Below the pieces are notes generated by a model that was not told the origin of the DNA, did not search any database, and worked only from the letters and a program-made list of their open reading frames with translations. 64,000 nt of DNA from Conchocele bisecta (lineage: Eukaryota > Mollusca > Bivalvia > Lucinida > Thyasiridae), in the NCBI GenBank assembly GCA_029237695.1, contig CM055275.1, forward strand, positions 3,722,160-3,786,159. The letters are read 5' to 3'. The first letter of the stretch is position 1. The number at the start of each line of letters is the position of its first letter. The position numbers and the translations under genes were made by a program. This document shows, one piece after another, positions 30,974-42,057 of the stretch.

Positions 30974-31195
30974 CTGTCTGTTCCACGTTTTTTTCGGCCG
31001 ACAAACATTTGGCCATTAAACACATTAAATGGAAGCTAACAAATATTTAATTTTATTAAGTACTTTTCCATCAATAACAAAAAAGTCACCCTCCCATAAC
31101 TTTTTTATTTGATGAAATTCCATTAAATATTAATTTAATCAGGTTTTTTTCATATGGTAATTTATTATGGGGAAACAAGGAACTGGAGACCGACC
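30974..31195. mobile_element. A-family element, left part (type b end)
   Basis: CTGTCTGTTCCACGTTTTTT-TCGGCCGAC through GATGAAATTCCATTAAATAT is A sequence. It is cut by two C insertions, and A-like sequence continues at 31,767-31,915. Confidence 0.75.
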
Positions 31196-31502
31196 TGTAG
31201 CCTGTTTCACCAAAATTGCAAATCATACTTATCTAGCAAAGTATACTTTGAGGGAGTAATCATTTATTTTCCCCGAAATGCATTATTTCATATAGAACTA
31301 ACGACTGCATATATTTGATGATTAAACATATGCAGAATTATTATACTGAATTTATTATATTATCACAGCCAAAATGGCTGTGATAATGTAATAAATTCAG
31401 TATAATAAAAATTAATAAATTTAGCCTTAAATTTAAAATTTCTCCCACAAAGTATACTTTGCTAGAAAATTATACTTTGCAATGTTGGTGAAATCGGCTA
31501 CT
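31196..31502. mobile_element. C-family MITE, full copy
   Basis: It runs from CTGTAGCCTGTTTCACC to GGTGAAATCGGCTACT, with the intact central palindrome. It is the first of two C copies within an A element. Confidence 0.9.
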
Positions 31503-31523
31503 CGTATGGACCCGGTATTTTTT

Positions 31524-31766
31524 TTCAATTTTAAGATAAATTTATTAATTTTTATTATACTGAATTTATTAAATTATCACAGCCAAAATGGCTGTGATAA
31601 TTTAATAAATTCAGTATAATAATTCTGCATACTTTTAATCATCAAATATATGCAGTGGTTAGTTCTATATGAAATAATGCTTTTCGGGGAAAATAAATGA
31701 TTTCTCCCTCAAAGTATACTTTGCTAGACAAGTTTACTTTGCAATGTTGGTGAAATAGGTTACTGG
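31524..31766. mobile_element. C-family MITE, left end missing
   Basis: It begins inside the left arm (TTCAATTTTAAGATAAATTT) and runs to GGTGAAATAGGTTACTG. It lies in opposite orientation to the preceding copy, judged by the GCATATATTTGATGATTAAA side. Confidence 0.85.
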
Positions 31767-31915
31767 AGGTTCGAAAAGTGAAAATAATTGGATATTGACT
31801 CCGAAACCTGGCTAGATAGCTGGAAACGATTTAAAATAAAATAAAAGTTTGATTTTGAGAATCGGTCCGCAAATTCCAAAAGTAGTATTTATAAAAAAAA
31901 ACACTATGATTAGCC
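31767..31915. mobile_element. A-family element, continuation
   Basis: GACTCCGAAACCTGGCTAGA-TAGCTGGAAA and GAGAATCGGTCCGCAAATTC are A body. The far end is not found. Confidence 0.65.
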
Positions 31916-31982
31916 CTTCTGAAATGGTCTTGACAAGGGTACATGTAGCTGGGTATTGTCGAGAAATAGATGGGACCTAATA

Positions 31983-32127
31983 TTCAGTATATTGTCTACT
32001 AAGCTTCCTCTATGCATATTTACATTTACTTGTGCCGTGTTTTTTTTTACATTTTCCTGACACCCTAGGAAAAAGTTAAAACTCATGAGTTAGAGTTTTA
32101 GCTTTTTCCAAGAGTGTCGGAAAACGT
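31983..32127. mobile_element. L-family MITE, left arm and apex
   Basis: TTGTCTACTAAGCTTCCTC, ATGCATATTTACATTTACTT and the stem AGGAAAAAGTTAAAACTCAT / AGTTTTAGCTTTTTCC are present. It breaks off at GGAAAACG, where an O-like piece (TTGATTGACTGCGCTTGAGC) follows. Confidence 0.8.
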
Positions 32128-32210
32128 TGATTGACTGCGCTTGAGCTGTGCTGCAATATTTTTTCTTGTAAGTTGATATTACCAGTATATATTCAAAACC
32201 GTTGACATCT

Positions 32211-32360
32211 GGGCCCAGTTGTTCAAAACATCCGTTAGCTTAACGGACTGTTAAATCCTTAACTGAATGGTTAAAATCTCTGTTTTAACAGAGATTTTAA
32301 CCATTCAGTTAAGGATTTAACAGTCCGTTAAGCTAACTGATGTTTTGAACAACCGGGCCC
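32211..32360. mobile_element. 150-bp near-perfect fold-back
   Basis: GGGCCCAGTTGTTCAAAACA pairs with TGTTTTGAACAACCGGGCCC, and the inner stem AACTGAATGGTTAAAATCTC pairs to its apex. Only scattered mismatches. It is one of the best preserved hairpins in the window. Confidence 0.9.
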
Positions 32361-32399
32361 TGGCTATTAACGCAGGCGATGGTATAACATACTGGTTAA

Positions 32400-32780
32400 T
32401 ATTTACACCTTCTATAAATTCATAATGCAACCGCCCATTCTGCGTATTGCGTTTACATCCCAATACAATACACGTGACGTCGCGCGATGTTGTTGATTGG
32501 TTAAAGTTCGCAATGTCGATGTTCCAGGAATTGTGACAAAATGACGTAAAACAAGTCTGAGTATTGATAGTTTGAACGCCACGTTATTTACATTGTTGAC
32601 AATAGACTGGGGAAATGTAGTGTCAATATAAGTAATAAAACCCTGGGCTGTTGCGTTTACTGGCTTACATAATACATTATTCTGTTTAAAGTGCGAGTCC
32701 TTCGGACGCCCTTTAAACAGACCAAACGTAATGTAACCCCAGTAAGTGCAACAGCCCATGAGTGTATTCCTTAAAGCCAC
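32400..32780. mobile_element. M-family repeat, long copy
   Basis: CACGTGACGTCGCGCGATGT-TGTTGATT is followed by GGGCTGTTGCGTTTACTG. The stem TCTGTTTAAAG / CTTTAAACAGACC leads to GTGCAACAGCCCATG. A 126-codon minus ORF across it is repeat-derived. Confidence 0.75.
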
Positions 32781-32840
32781 TATACGGCTCAAGTTGCCGA
32801 ATTTGGCCTCCTATTGGGTTTTCCCACACATACATCCAAC

Positions 32841-33087
32841 AGGGGCCCGTTTCACTAAGCTTCCTACGACTAAAATGTTCGTAAGTCCAAAATTATGATA
32901 GTCTGTAAATTTCACATTAACACTGTTTTCTTGTAAATAATTGTTGGATTTACATTTATTGAGCATAGGCTGCATATGCAGCCTATGCTCAATAAATGTA
33001 AATCTATCAATTCAAATTTGCAGACGGTTCTAAATTTGCGCTTACGAACATTTTAATCGTAAGAAGTTTGGTGAAACGGCCCCCAGG
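32841..33087. mobile_element. B-family MITE, intact
   Basis: It runs from AGGGGCCCGTTTCACTAAGC to TTTGGTGAAACGGCCCCC. The apex is GCATAGGCTGCATATGCAGC-CTATGC. 247 bp. Confidence 0.95.
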
Positions 33088-34012
33088 TTTCTATTTGCAC
33101 AAACTTTGAAACTGTTTGCATTCATTTTGGTACAAAAATGAGTTTGTAGTCGATGAAAATATCAATAGTTGTTGATAGACAAACAGCAGGTGCGTGTTTC
33201 AAAGCCCGATCGATTTTCCGATAGACGCTCGGGTCAACTCCTCAACTAGTACCCGATTCGCGGTTGATGAATTCCGATAGCCGGAGTTTATCGACTCGCT
33301 TCCGAGCCGAAGCCGTTGGGTTACGGAAATGAAATTGTCAATATTGACATTTTGCACTGAGTGGTGCACAAAACAAGTTTTGTTGTCTTCACATTGCGAT
33401 TAAGATGTAAATCTCAAGACTTGAGATGTATTTATTAGGCAGTATATGTTAGTTTTGTGTACTAAATCAGTTGCCAAACATGTTTTTGTGTTTGAAAAAA
33501 TCGGAAAATTGTAATACTGAGCCGTTCAGGGCCTTTAAATAAATGATGTTTAAAGTAAACAACAGAGTACGGTAAACATTCAAGAACCAATAATAGACGA
33601 ATTGCACATTCTAGACGCATGCGCATGTAAAAACAAGTATGGAAAACATTCATAATTTACTATGATGTATTATAATAAGAACTTTATGATTGTATATGAT
33701 AAACATAATACACTTATATAAGTGTACAATGTCATGCGGTCCGCGGTATATTACACTTGTCAATTTACGTCCTGTGGCTGCCATTTTTAGTTTGCGGTTG
33801 ATATAATGGTCAATTAATGTGACACGTTCTTGACAGGCAACTGTCACACGGCTGTCCGTTTTTCTGAGAGGTCTTCCTCATGTCGGTTAACGTAGGCGTC
33901 GCCAGAGGAGGTTCAAGAGGTGCAATCGAATAACCTTTTCTATAAGCTGTGTTTGAACTGGTTACTTCACCGCCTGCGTTAATATCAGATCAGAACATTT
34001 CAGAACATTTTG
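33088..34012. other. no recognisable feature
   Basis: Short ORFs on both strands have no recognisable motif. CGCCTGCGTTAAT at 33,971 mirrors ATTAACGCAGGCG at 32,366, a possible 1.6-kb TIR interval. Confidence 0.35.
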
Positions 34013-34120
34013 TTTGGCAATATCAACTCGCAATCAAGCAGTTTCATTGACTGTGCCTGAGCTGTATCACAGCTCAGGCTCAGTCAAAGAAGCTGCTTGA
34101 TTTCAAGCACAATATTGATA
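34013..34120. mobile_element. O-family palindrome
   Basis: GCAATCAAGCAGTTTCATTG-ACTGTGCCTGAGCTG pairs with CAGCTCAGGCTCAGTCAAAG-AAGCTGCTTGATT. Half copies lie at 22,578 and 32,128. Confidence 0.8.
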
Positions 34121-34121
34121 A

Positions 34122-34217
34122 TTCTATATAATATTTAAATATTAATTAATAATATTTAAATAGTAAGTAATAATATATAATATTTAAATAGTAAGTAACA
34201 ATATATAATATTTAAAT
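34122..34217. repeat. AT-only tandem repeat, ~37-bp unit
   Basis: AATATTTAAATAGTAAGTAA-YAATATAT is repeated about 2.5 times. Confidence 0.85.
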
Positions 34218-34364
34218 GTCCCTCCAGGGCTTCCGTAAATATGTGATAGGTAATATATACATTGATAACTATTGGCTAGATTGGCACAGGCGGTGGTGTA
34301 AGTGTCGTTGTAGGACGCAGTGTTCTCACAATTGCATCCAAACTTCCATTCCTTGTTCTGTCAG

Positions 34365-34794
34365 GGTGTGGGATCACGTGGTTTCCGAACCCGATTTTCC
34401 GACGTGACGTAATCTGTGACGTCATTTCTACAGTAGATTTTCTTTAAAACAAACGTACGGATTTTGATGATATGTAGCGCACCAAATACGATGGCATATG
34501 TGTTTGATGGATGCTCTGAAAGTTATTTACAATCACAAAGAATCGAGTACCGTTTAGTTCTTATATACTCGTACTCTAGTTTTTATTTAAATTCACGGTA
34601 ACCGATTTTTCGTCAAAACGACAGAATTATGAGATTAAAGCCGCCTATACAATAAAAAGCAATGCGTACCGCATTTGCAGCGGTATATTTCATAAAAAAT
34701 ATGTCGTTCCATTAGAAAGATATTATAGGAAATCTACTGTAAACACATCTAAAAACATGACGTCATGCCGTTCGGAAACACGTGATCCCACACC
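34365..34794. mobile_element. S-family TIR element, 430 bp
   Basis: The ends GGTGTGGGATCACGTGGTTT and (complement) GGTGTGGGATCACGTGTTTC both continue into CCGAAC. Inner arms TACAGTAGATTT / AAATCTACTGTA extend the pairing. No ORF of note. A half copy lies at 61,380-61,550. Confidence 0.85.
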
Positions 34795-34811
34795 GTGTAC
34801 TATACCATAAT

Positions 34812-35056
34812 AGGGGGCCGTTTCACTAAACTTCCTACTACTAAAATGTTCGTAAGTGCAAAATTATGATAGTCTGTAAATTTCACATTAACAATGTTTT
34901 CTTGTAAATGATTGTTGGATTTACATTTATTGAGCATAGGCTGCATATGCAGCCTATGCTCAATAAATGTAAATCCATCAATTTAAATTTTCAGACGATT
35001 CGAAATTTCCGCTTACGAACATGTTAGTCGTAAGAAGTTTAGTGATACGGGCCCTG
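34812..35056. mobile_element. B-family MITE, intact
   Basis: It runs from AGGGGGCCGTTTCACTAAAC to GTTTAGTGATACGGGCCC, with the same apex as the 32,841 copy. Confidence 0.95.
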
Positions 35057-35117
35057 GCAGATGACCAATGTGTCCGAGTGGATTAGTATATAATACGTCA
35101 GTACAGTTGGAAATCTA

Positions 35118-35323
35118 CGGAGACCCACGAAATAACAATTGGTTCCCTCAATTTAACAATAACAATTCGTTCCCACGGGAACGAATTGCTAATTCGTGGG
35201 AACGAATTGCTATATCGTGCGAACGAATTGTTATTTCGAGGGAACAAATTGTTAAATTTAGGGAACAAATTGTTATTTAGTGGGAACGAATTAATAAAAA
35301 ATAAACATGTCCCCTGCGGGGCT
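35118..35323. mobile_element. N-family element, left end lost
   Basis: The AACAATTGGTT / GGGAACGAATTGCTAATTCG array ends with CATGTCCCCTGCGGGGCT. The GAGCCCCGC left end is replaced by GGAGACCC. Confidence 0.85.
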
Positions 35324-35488
35324 AATGCAATAATAAATAATGCAATAACCAATGTGCAATAGTCGAAAAATCATGCAGTACTAACGACAGTGATATATAC
35401 TTAGTATAATAGGTTGATACACATTTGTATATGTTATGGTTTGGCGGCCATTTTGATTAGATCGGCCATTTTGGTTTTGAGAATTATA

Positions 35489-35932
35489 TTAAAGGTACAT
35501 GCCCACTCAGTAGGCACAAAATGTTCTTACATCAGAGACATGATCTGAGACATTTTCTGGCAAAATAAACATTCTGTTACCTTAAACCCACGTATTAATT
35601 GGCATTATTATATATTTTATATCAGACGTAAATTTCCACACTATGTCTGTATATATTTTATAATATTTCGAAAATATAAGTTTTTTTAGGTGACGCTAAA
35701 TATTTAATTAGTATACATAATTGAAAAATATCAGGCCTCATTTGCATAAGAAAATAGCCTGATACCACCGCGAGTCACTATCAGTAAAATAAATATTACT
35801 GAATGCATATATTATATATGTATAGCGTGCAGCTGTAAATTTTAGAACTGGTGGAATAGTGACACAATTATAAACTTATTTAATTCATATAAAGAACAGT
35901 TTGTTGCTACTGAGTGGGCATGTACCTTTAAA
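35489..35932 (+). mobile_element. D-family MITE, both ends
   Basis: It runs from TTAAAGGTACATGCCCACTC to GAGTGGGCATGTACCTTTAA with typical D interior. About 444 bp. Confidence 0.9.
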
Positions 35933-36247
35933 CTGCACAATACACATAACCTTTTGTAACTAAGAAAGCGTCTACTGGCAGTCCTATAGATGCACATTGT
36001 TAATGAATTCGACATGTCAATACTATAACATCAATCTTGTGAATACAATGTGTTCACTGATAATCGAAAATGACTGTCGACAAGAATAGAACTATTTGCT
36101 TTAATTATAATCACATTAACATGCAGTTCATACATTGTCAATCAAAAAACACTTCTTTAGTTAATTAACTGAGCTGGAAATCGGTTTTCGGTAAACAAAA
36201 ATTGGTCGCATGTTCTTTTTTTCAGACATATGTATGAGAAGCAGAGT
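35933..36247. other. no recognisable feature
   Basis: Nothing recognised. Confidence 0.35.
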
Positions 36248-36640
36248 TTATCCCGTCAACACAGTGCGTATGTGCCGTGAAACACGGTGCCGTGAAACAT
36301 TTTTCATATCCAGTCAATACAATTTTTGCATTTTACAGCCATTTGTAGGTGTTGACGGGATAAATAGAATAGTAGGTTAGTGCCGTGAATGGAAACAAAT
36401 ATCTGGCGCAGCACGGAAACGGGATGTGCTCGGCAGAGCCTCGCCCATCCCGTTTCCTAAGCCTTGCCAGATATGTGTTCCCATTCACGGCACTAACCTA
36501 CTATTCTCTATCTATTTTCCTTATTTCTCAACCAAAGTATATGTTGTGACCACTCATTTGAACCGTCTCGCCGATGAGAAATAAAGAAATTCATGAGCCT
36601 TGCCGGATATGTTTTCCCATTCACGGCACTAACCTACTAT
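36248..36640. mobile_element. F-family double fold-back with decayed G
   Basis: The first fold-back is TTTATCCCGTCAACAC to GTGTTGACGGGATAAA. The second is AGAATAGTAGGTTAGTGCCG to CGGCACTAACCTACTATTCT. A G copy follows with one arm deleted (GAACCGTCTCGCCGATGAG), then the duplicated F tail. Confidence 0.85.
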
Positions 36641-36914
36641 AAATATAGCAACATTGTATCAATACATACATATACATAGCATACACGTTGAACCGTCAAA
36701 TAATAAAGCTGGCGACGCACACGTACATTGTATTAACGCTTTAAGTGGTTTACATTTAAAGCTGGTTACAATCCGGCACTTTTGGTCCCGTAAGCTGAGT
36801 CCGTTAACTTGTCCTTTACCATTGCGACCTCGTGTGAAATCACGCTAACATTTGCTGTTATATTTTGGTGTACATGTAATTCCCAATTAGATAATGTACT
36901 GAAGAAAACAAGTT
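36641..36914. other. no recognisable feature
   Basis: Nothing recognised. Confidence 0.35.
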
Positions 36915-37087
36915 ATAGAGGATCCGATATTCCATTGTACATTTTGAATAGAGGAACTAATACACGAGTGTGCGTCGGCTTCCGCGTAAGCAACGAGTGA
37001 GCGTAGTGAACGAGTTGCTTGCACGGACGCCGACGGACACGAGTGTATTATTTCCGTTATTCAAACATGTACGATGGAATATCCTAT
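36915..37087. mobile_element. X-family fold-back
   Basis: ATACACGAGTGTGCGTCGGC and its near-complement, with outer arms ATATTCCATTGTACATTTTG-AATA and TATTCAAACATGTACGATGG-AATAT. Second copy at 48,521-48,692. Confidence 0.85.
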
Positions 37088-37216
37088 TTATTACACTTCC
37101 ACGGCGGATACATATGCATATTTAGTCTATTTTTGAGATTATAATCAATGAATTGTGATGTGCGCATGAATCGTTATACAATGACGTGTTTTCCAGCGCT
37201 TTAACGTTACGTTGTG

Positions 37217-37410
37217 TGACGTCAAATGTGACGTCATGTAAACTTTTTGAAATCCAAATTACGCAGCTGCTTCTATGAGTCAGATATATTTGAGTGCATG
37301 TTTGGAATGTGTTCAATCACATTGGCGTTCTAGATTAGTCGAGACTCTTTTCAAATTTTTAAATAACTTTTTTTTGACTGTAACAAAAAGTAAACATTTT
37401 GCATGGTAGC
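37217..37410. repeat. diverged repeat shared with 4,775-4,895
   Basis: The same ordered blocks as at 4.8 kb, with a ~70-bp extra segment. Confidence 0.55.
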
Positions 37411-37599
37411 TCGTGGTTTCCAAGAAAACAAGCGCGCAATTACGGGTGTTCTCTTCACTTTGCATTATTTGTAAGGAGTTGATTACGTGTTTTCTCTCTC
37501 AGCGAAACCCGTGCAAATAATTTGCAAGAGTGTAATAAAAATGTATATTCACCAAAATCGCATTATCTATGAAATGCTCATTAAAATGCACGTTGTCTG

Positions 37600-37905
37600 T
37601 TAAAGGTACATGCCCACTCAGTAGGCATAAAATGTTCTTTATATCAGAGACATCATCTGAGATATTTTCTGGCAAAATAAACATTCATTCACCATTACAC
37701 CACGTATTGACTGGCATTTTTATACATTTTATATCAGACGTAAATTTTCACACTGATATCAGGGGCGATAACCGTGTTTCCTAAAAATGTTAACGCACAT
37801 GACTATTTATTTTATTATTATGTATTTATTTGTTGATATGCAATGATCATACTTTATAATCTGTCGAAAATATTATTTTGTTCAGGCTACGCATTTAATT
37901 AGTAT
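37600..37905 (+). mobile_element. D-family MITE, left part
   Basis: It runs from TTAAAGGTACATGCCCACTC to CGACAGATTATAAAG-type interior (as complement), then is replaced by inverted M sequence. Confidence 0.85.
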
Positions 37906-37929
37906 AAATACTGCGAGGTGTATTTGCAT

Positions 37930-38133
37930 TGCATTTTCGGATAGTTTCAAAAATGTAAATAACCAAATACGGCGTTAAAATTATGAAATCGTATTGCTTT
38001 ACTTTATTTTGTCGCAATTCATAGAATAGCGACGTTGCCGGTAACTAGCGTGACGTTATTGACAACGACGATCGTTACATATTTTAATGACGTGAATCAA
38101 ACTTGGACGAATCGCGACGTCACGTGGTGCTAA
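37930..38133. mobile_element. M-family upstream block, inverted
   Basis: GTAAATAACCAAATACGGCG-TTAAAATTATG and GCGTGACGTTATTGACAACG-ACG are the reverse complement of 16,215-16,345. The fold-back end is missing. Confidence 0.65.
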
Positions 38134-38440
38134 TTTATCCCGTCAACACAGTGCGTATGTGTCGTGAAACACCGTGCCGTGAAACATTTTTTATATCCTG
38201 TCAATACGACCTAATCACTGTGTATGAATATGTGCGGTGGCTAGGATTATTTTTTTTGCATTTTAAAGCCATTAGTAGGTGTTGACGGGATACATAGAAT
38301 AGTAGGTTAGTGCCGTGAATGGGAAAACTATCTGGCGCGGCACAGAAACGGGATGTGCTCGGCAGAGCCTCGCCCATCCAGTTTCCTGAGCCTTGCCAGA
38401 TATTTTGTCCCATTCATGGCACTAGCCTACTATTCTATTT
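38134..38440. mobile_element. F-family double fold-back without G
   Basis: TTTATCCCGTCAACAC through TTGACGGGATA, then GTAGGTTAGTGCCGTGAATG through CATGGCACTAGCCTACTATT. This is the uninterrupted form. Confidence 0.85.
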
Positions 38441-38678
38441 ATAGCGTGCTGGGATATAAACGCAGTGCGCTGAAATGCGTTTCAATTATGAATGTATGGA
38501 CAGTGTAAATAAATTTGATGTGTGCCTAAATTTATAATTCGCCCTACTTTCTAAGCCAATCGCTGGCCAGTATCGCGCTACACTTAGTTCACATATTGAA
38601 ACATTTAACCACAATGTGTTACATTATTACTCGATTTAATGACTACCTGTTTGACATAAATGGAACATGAATTCCTGT

Positions 38679-38732
38679 TTAAGGAACTAAATGCTGCGGT
38701 CGCCATCGCTCTCTCGCATTTAATTCCTTAAA
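38679..38732. repeat. hairpin AAGGAACTAAATGCTGCGG
   Basis: TTTAAGGAACTAAATGCTGC pairs with GCATTTAATTCCTTAAA around CGCCATCGCTCTC. A relative lies at 57,288-57,347. Confidence 0.75.
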
Positions 38733-38742
38733 ACTATATTAT

Positions 38743-38798
38743 GTGAATAATAAAGTATACATATACAATCATAGTATATGTATACTCTATTATTCACA
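38743..38798. repeat. 56-bp hairpin abutting K
   Basis: GTGAATAATAAAGTATACAT pairs with ATGTATACTCTATTATTCAC. Confidence 0.8.
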
Positions 38799-38949
38799 GG
38801 GATTCCGCTGGGAAAAAAAAAAATCGCCACTTCAAACAAAAAAAAATAATCTTATTTTTGGATCTTTTTTCGAAAACTGTAATTTTTTATCGCCAATTGT
38901 TTATTTATATCGCCAATTGCGAAAGTGGCGATCGCCAGCGGAATCCCTG
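38797..38949. mobile_element. K-family fold-back, intact
   Basis: CAGGGATTCCGCTGG and its complement, with AATTGGCGATATAAATAAAC-AATTGGCGATAAAA in the right arm. Oligo-A/T tracts expand the left arm. Confidence 0.8.
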
Positions 38950-39840
38950 ACTATGGGTGCATTTTTAAAGTCGGTCACCGCATATAAATAAGTACATATA
39001 CAAGCGTCGGAATCCAATGTCCAGTGACTGATTTATCGATGTAATTGTAATCGAGAACCGATCTATAGTCGATCGATTAATGAATATCATTCATGTTACA
39101 ATACACACGACGTTTGTTATCGTTCGAAATACATGCACCATGTGGTAATCGTCATCTTAAAGGCATTGTCTCTCAGATTATGTCACAATAACGACGTCCA
39201 ATACTTTTGACAAAACTATTATTGTTTAACAAAATATTTATAATTTTGCATTATACTCGGGTTTAAGTGTCAAACCATGTTTTTTTGGAAATCGTTACAT
39301 CGTGATCTGCATTGATAGTTACTGGTACTTACAAATTGCACAATAATTCCTCAAACCCGGGATTGAGATTCCAAACCAGGGTTTGAGGATTTTACACACC
39401 AATAGCTCAAACTCAAACCCTAGTTTGAGGAGTTCGAACCGTCCAGGGTCTGTACCTCAACCCCGGGCTCTAGAAAGTAGTATGCATTTGGCGTGCAACA
39501 GAACAGACAGTTGCGCTAATTTCCACCGAATACGTCGAACGTAAATTATCCCAATTTCCCATTATATAAAAGGGAAATAACTCCATATGCCGCTATCTGA
39601 TTTCTAACCTGTGTTATCGTTACTGATAAACCTCTGAATAAGGAGTCGGCACGTACTTTGGAATACGGCGCTAGAAATCCGAGCTAGATTATGCAATACA
39701 TGTCCATATGTGGATGTGAGTGGAGAAATGGGGCGTATGGGATTTTTGACCGGTGTAGCTTCTGATCAAATAGCACTAGCCAGATAACGATATATATTTC
39801 ATTGTTCGAAGCATGACGGGTGTTTCATTGGTGGAATGTC
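38950..39840. other. mostly unassigned; CTCAAACCC motif cluster
   Basis: 39,340-39,480 holds CCTCAAACCCGGGATTGAG, CCAGGGTTTGAGG and CTCAAACCCTAGTTTGAGG, short complementary motifs that look like a decayed fold-back cluster. Otherwise nothing recognised. Confidence 0.4.
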
Positions 39841-39903
39841 GACCAGTACAGATCCTGACCAGACTGTGCATCTGCACAGTCTGGTCTGGAGCTACACTGG
39901 TCG
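39841..39903. repeat. W-like palindrome
   Basis: ACCAGTACAGATCCTGACCA-GACTGTGCA pairs with TGCACAGTCTGGTCTGGAGC-TACACTGGT. Confidence 0.75.
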
Positions 39904-40465
39904 CAAGCCCCAATAAGCCCCAATGTTTCAGTCACAGACACATATGAGCCGGATTCCGATAGTACCTCCCTTATCGCCGGTAGTGATATCGAAAAAAAAT
40001 GCAATATTTTCCGTGAAACACCTCATGTGAAACACGTTATTTGCGCAAAATATGACTGATTTTCGTAATCAATATCGGTGAAATGGCAAGTAACGCAAGT
40101 AACTGGAGAATAATTCATATGAGGTTTTATAAAGCGTGTTTTCAAATCATATTGAATTGACGATATTCAAGAGGGGATTTAGCGTCAATGTACGTATGTA
40201 CTTCGTTCAATAACTCATGAACCGCTTCGCCGATTTTGATAATATTTGCCCACACTGTCTGTCTATGGATGTTGCTTCCCTTTGCATACGACCCACATAC
40301 GCTCAAGGTCAATGTCACTGAGGACTTATGTTCGCGTTGTTTCTAAGGCAAACATGTTTTTGTATCATTATCAAGGCTGCCAGTAAGGGGATTAGCTTAG
40401 TGATAACGATGCCCTTGTTTGTCTTGCATTAATAATATGTAACTATGCTTGACTGTACATTGCAA
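39904..40465. other. unassigned, with a 180-bp-repeat-like piece
   Basis: 40,190-40,345 has AATAACTCATGAACCGCTTC-GCCGATTTTGATAAT and CTCAAGGTCAATGTCACTGA, resembling the 331-812 family. The rest is unassigned. Confidence 0.4.
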
Positions 40466-40545
40466 ACAAAGTGTATGTTGTTACCACTCAGTTGAACCGT
40501 CTCGTTGAGACGGTTCAACTGAGTGCTAACAACACATACTTTTTA
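40466..40545. mobile_element. G-family palindrome
   Basis: GTGTATGTTGTTACCACTCA-GTTGAACCGTCTCG mirrored with one mismatch cluster. Confidence 0.85.
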
Positions 40546-40760
40546 TGGGAAATAATAATAAAACAAAATTCTAAACAGAAAAAAGTTTATTTTCGTCATG
40601 GGTCCTGGTGTTGTCAGATTCAGCCTCAGTCGTATTTTGCTTGTCCTGTATTGACAGGCTCGAACCAGATCAGAAACGAGCATCTACAGAGAACGACAGT
40701 TCCCACAGACCTATATATATATTTAAGCGATTTTTTATAATTTCTTGATTTCTCCATTAA

Positions 40761-40831
40761 ACTATATGTTGTTACCACTCATTTGAACAGTCTCGACGAG
40801 ACGGTTCAACTGAATGGTAACAACACATACT
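40761..40831. mobile_element. G-family palindrome, second copy
   Basis: ACTATATGTTGTTACCACTC-ATTTGAACAGTCTCG with complement. Both it and the previous copy are followed by a GAAATAATAA-AACAAA-TTCTAA tail, so the ~290-bp unit seems duplicated. Confidence 0.85.
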
Positions 40832-40879
40832 TTTAATGGGAAATAATAAAAACAAATATTCTAACCGGAAAAAAGTGTT

Positions 40880-40945
40880 CAGATCCACAACGAGACGGTT
40901 CAACTGAGTGGTAAGAACATAAATCTTTGGTGAGAAATGAGAAAA
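40880..40945. mobile_element. G-family right arm only
   Basis: ACAACGAGACGGTTCAACTG-AGTGGTAAGAACATAAA with no left arm. Confidence 0.75.
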
Positions 40946-41089
40946 ATAGCAGAATATGTTTATGTCAATCATTATTTAATTCAATTCGGGAGCATGGGTC
41001 ATATATTACATCTACATGCATTCTTGTACGTGACTTTGCAGTGGCATGGAACTTGAACGAGGTATGCTCGTTCGTCGACTGAGCGGAGC

Positions 41090-41275
41090 GACGGAGTTGG
41101 CTAGGGGGGTCCGTTTGGGCATGCCCCCCCCCCCCCCGGAAATTTTTTGAATTTGGCAAGCCATTTTCTGCATTCTACTGCATTTTTTTCATAGCACTTG
41201 CTCAATATTTCGTAACAAAGAAAAAATCAAAAAAAAAATCGGGATTTCTGAATCCGCCTCTGCTTTGTATAATAT
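41090..41275. mobile_element. R-family fragment
   Basis: GGAGTTGGCTAGGGGGGTCC, a long C tract, and the end CGGGATTTCTGAATCCGCCT-CTG match the R type of element at 17,640. The interior is deleted. Confidence 0.55.
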
Positions 41276-41447
41276 TCACATACACTTGCTGCAAGTCATT
41301 ATCACCATCATAACGATAGCAATCGATCAGAAAAGATAGACTATATGTGTTTATGTGGCATGTCGTGTGAATTTGTACCCAAGGACATGTGCGCTTTTTT
41401 ATGAAACATATTTACAGAAACTGTGATACTTTCTGCCGTGCAAATGA

Positions 41448-41520
41448 CGTCGAACGATGATGAAATGTTCATAGCAAATGCGATTCCGCATTTGCTATGA
41501 ACATTTCGTCATCTTTCGAA
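41448..41520. repeat. 73-bp palindrome
   Basis: TCGAACGATGATGAAATGTT-CATAGCAAATGCG pairs with its near-complement around ATTC. Confidence 0.9.
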
Positions 41521-41689
41521 GTAATTTTCAGAAAATATCGTAAACTTTGTAAATAGTTTTCATCAGATACCACACATGTTCTTCATCAAAAATCACTTGG
41601 CGTGTCTCAATATTATGTGGGACGTCGGTATAAAAAAATACCTTACTATCCATTTCTTACGGTGTCATTGACGACGATTTACTTTATGG

Positions 41690-42037
41690 CGAAAAGTTTT
41701 ATTTCGTGAAATGTGGTCGAATATTGATTTTATTATGAAAAAATACGAAAGAGTTTCTATGGGATTTAACATGGGGGAAAATTTCAAAAATAGTTTTATC
41801 TAAATTAAAAAATTAACTTTTGTTTTCTTAGAATATAGTCAATTTCCAATTTGTTCTTCAGTTTTTGACTCCTCCTGCAGTTCCTTCAGCTCCCTGTCAC
41901 CCACACAAGAGAGTTTCGTTTTCATAATACGAGCAAAATCAATATTTGACCACTTTCACAAAATAAAAAGAAGGCTCATTCTTTAAATTTATAAATATTA
42001 ATATTATCGAAACACGTATTTTGTTTTAAGAAGCAGA
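41690..42037. mobile_element. A-family MITE, diverged
   Basis: TTTCGTGAAATGTGGTCGAA-TATTGATTTTATTATG, GACTCCTCCTGCAG and GAAGGCTCATTCTTTAAATT lead to a decayed end AGAAGCAGACAGGC. Confidence 0.7.
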
Positions 42038-42057
42038 CAGGCAAACCGGAAGTCAAC

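Noticed and set aside
33971..33983. Firm TIR element 32,366-33,983
   Set aside because: Only 13 bp of inverted identity and no target duplication; kept as a low-interest finding, not as a feature.
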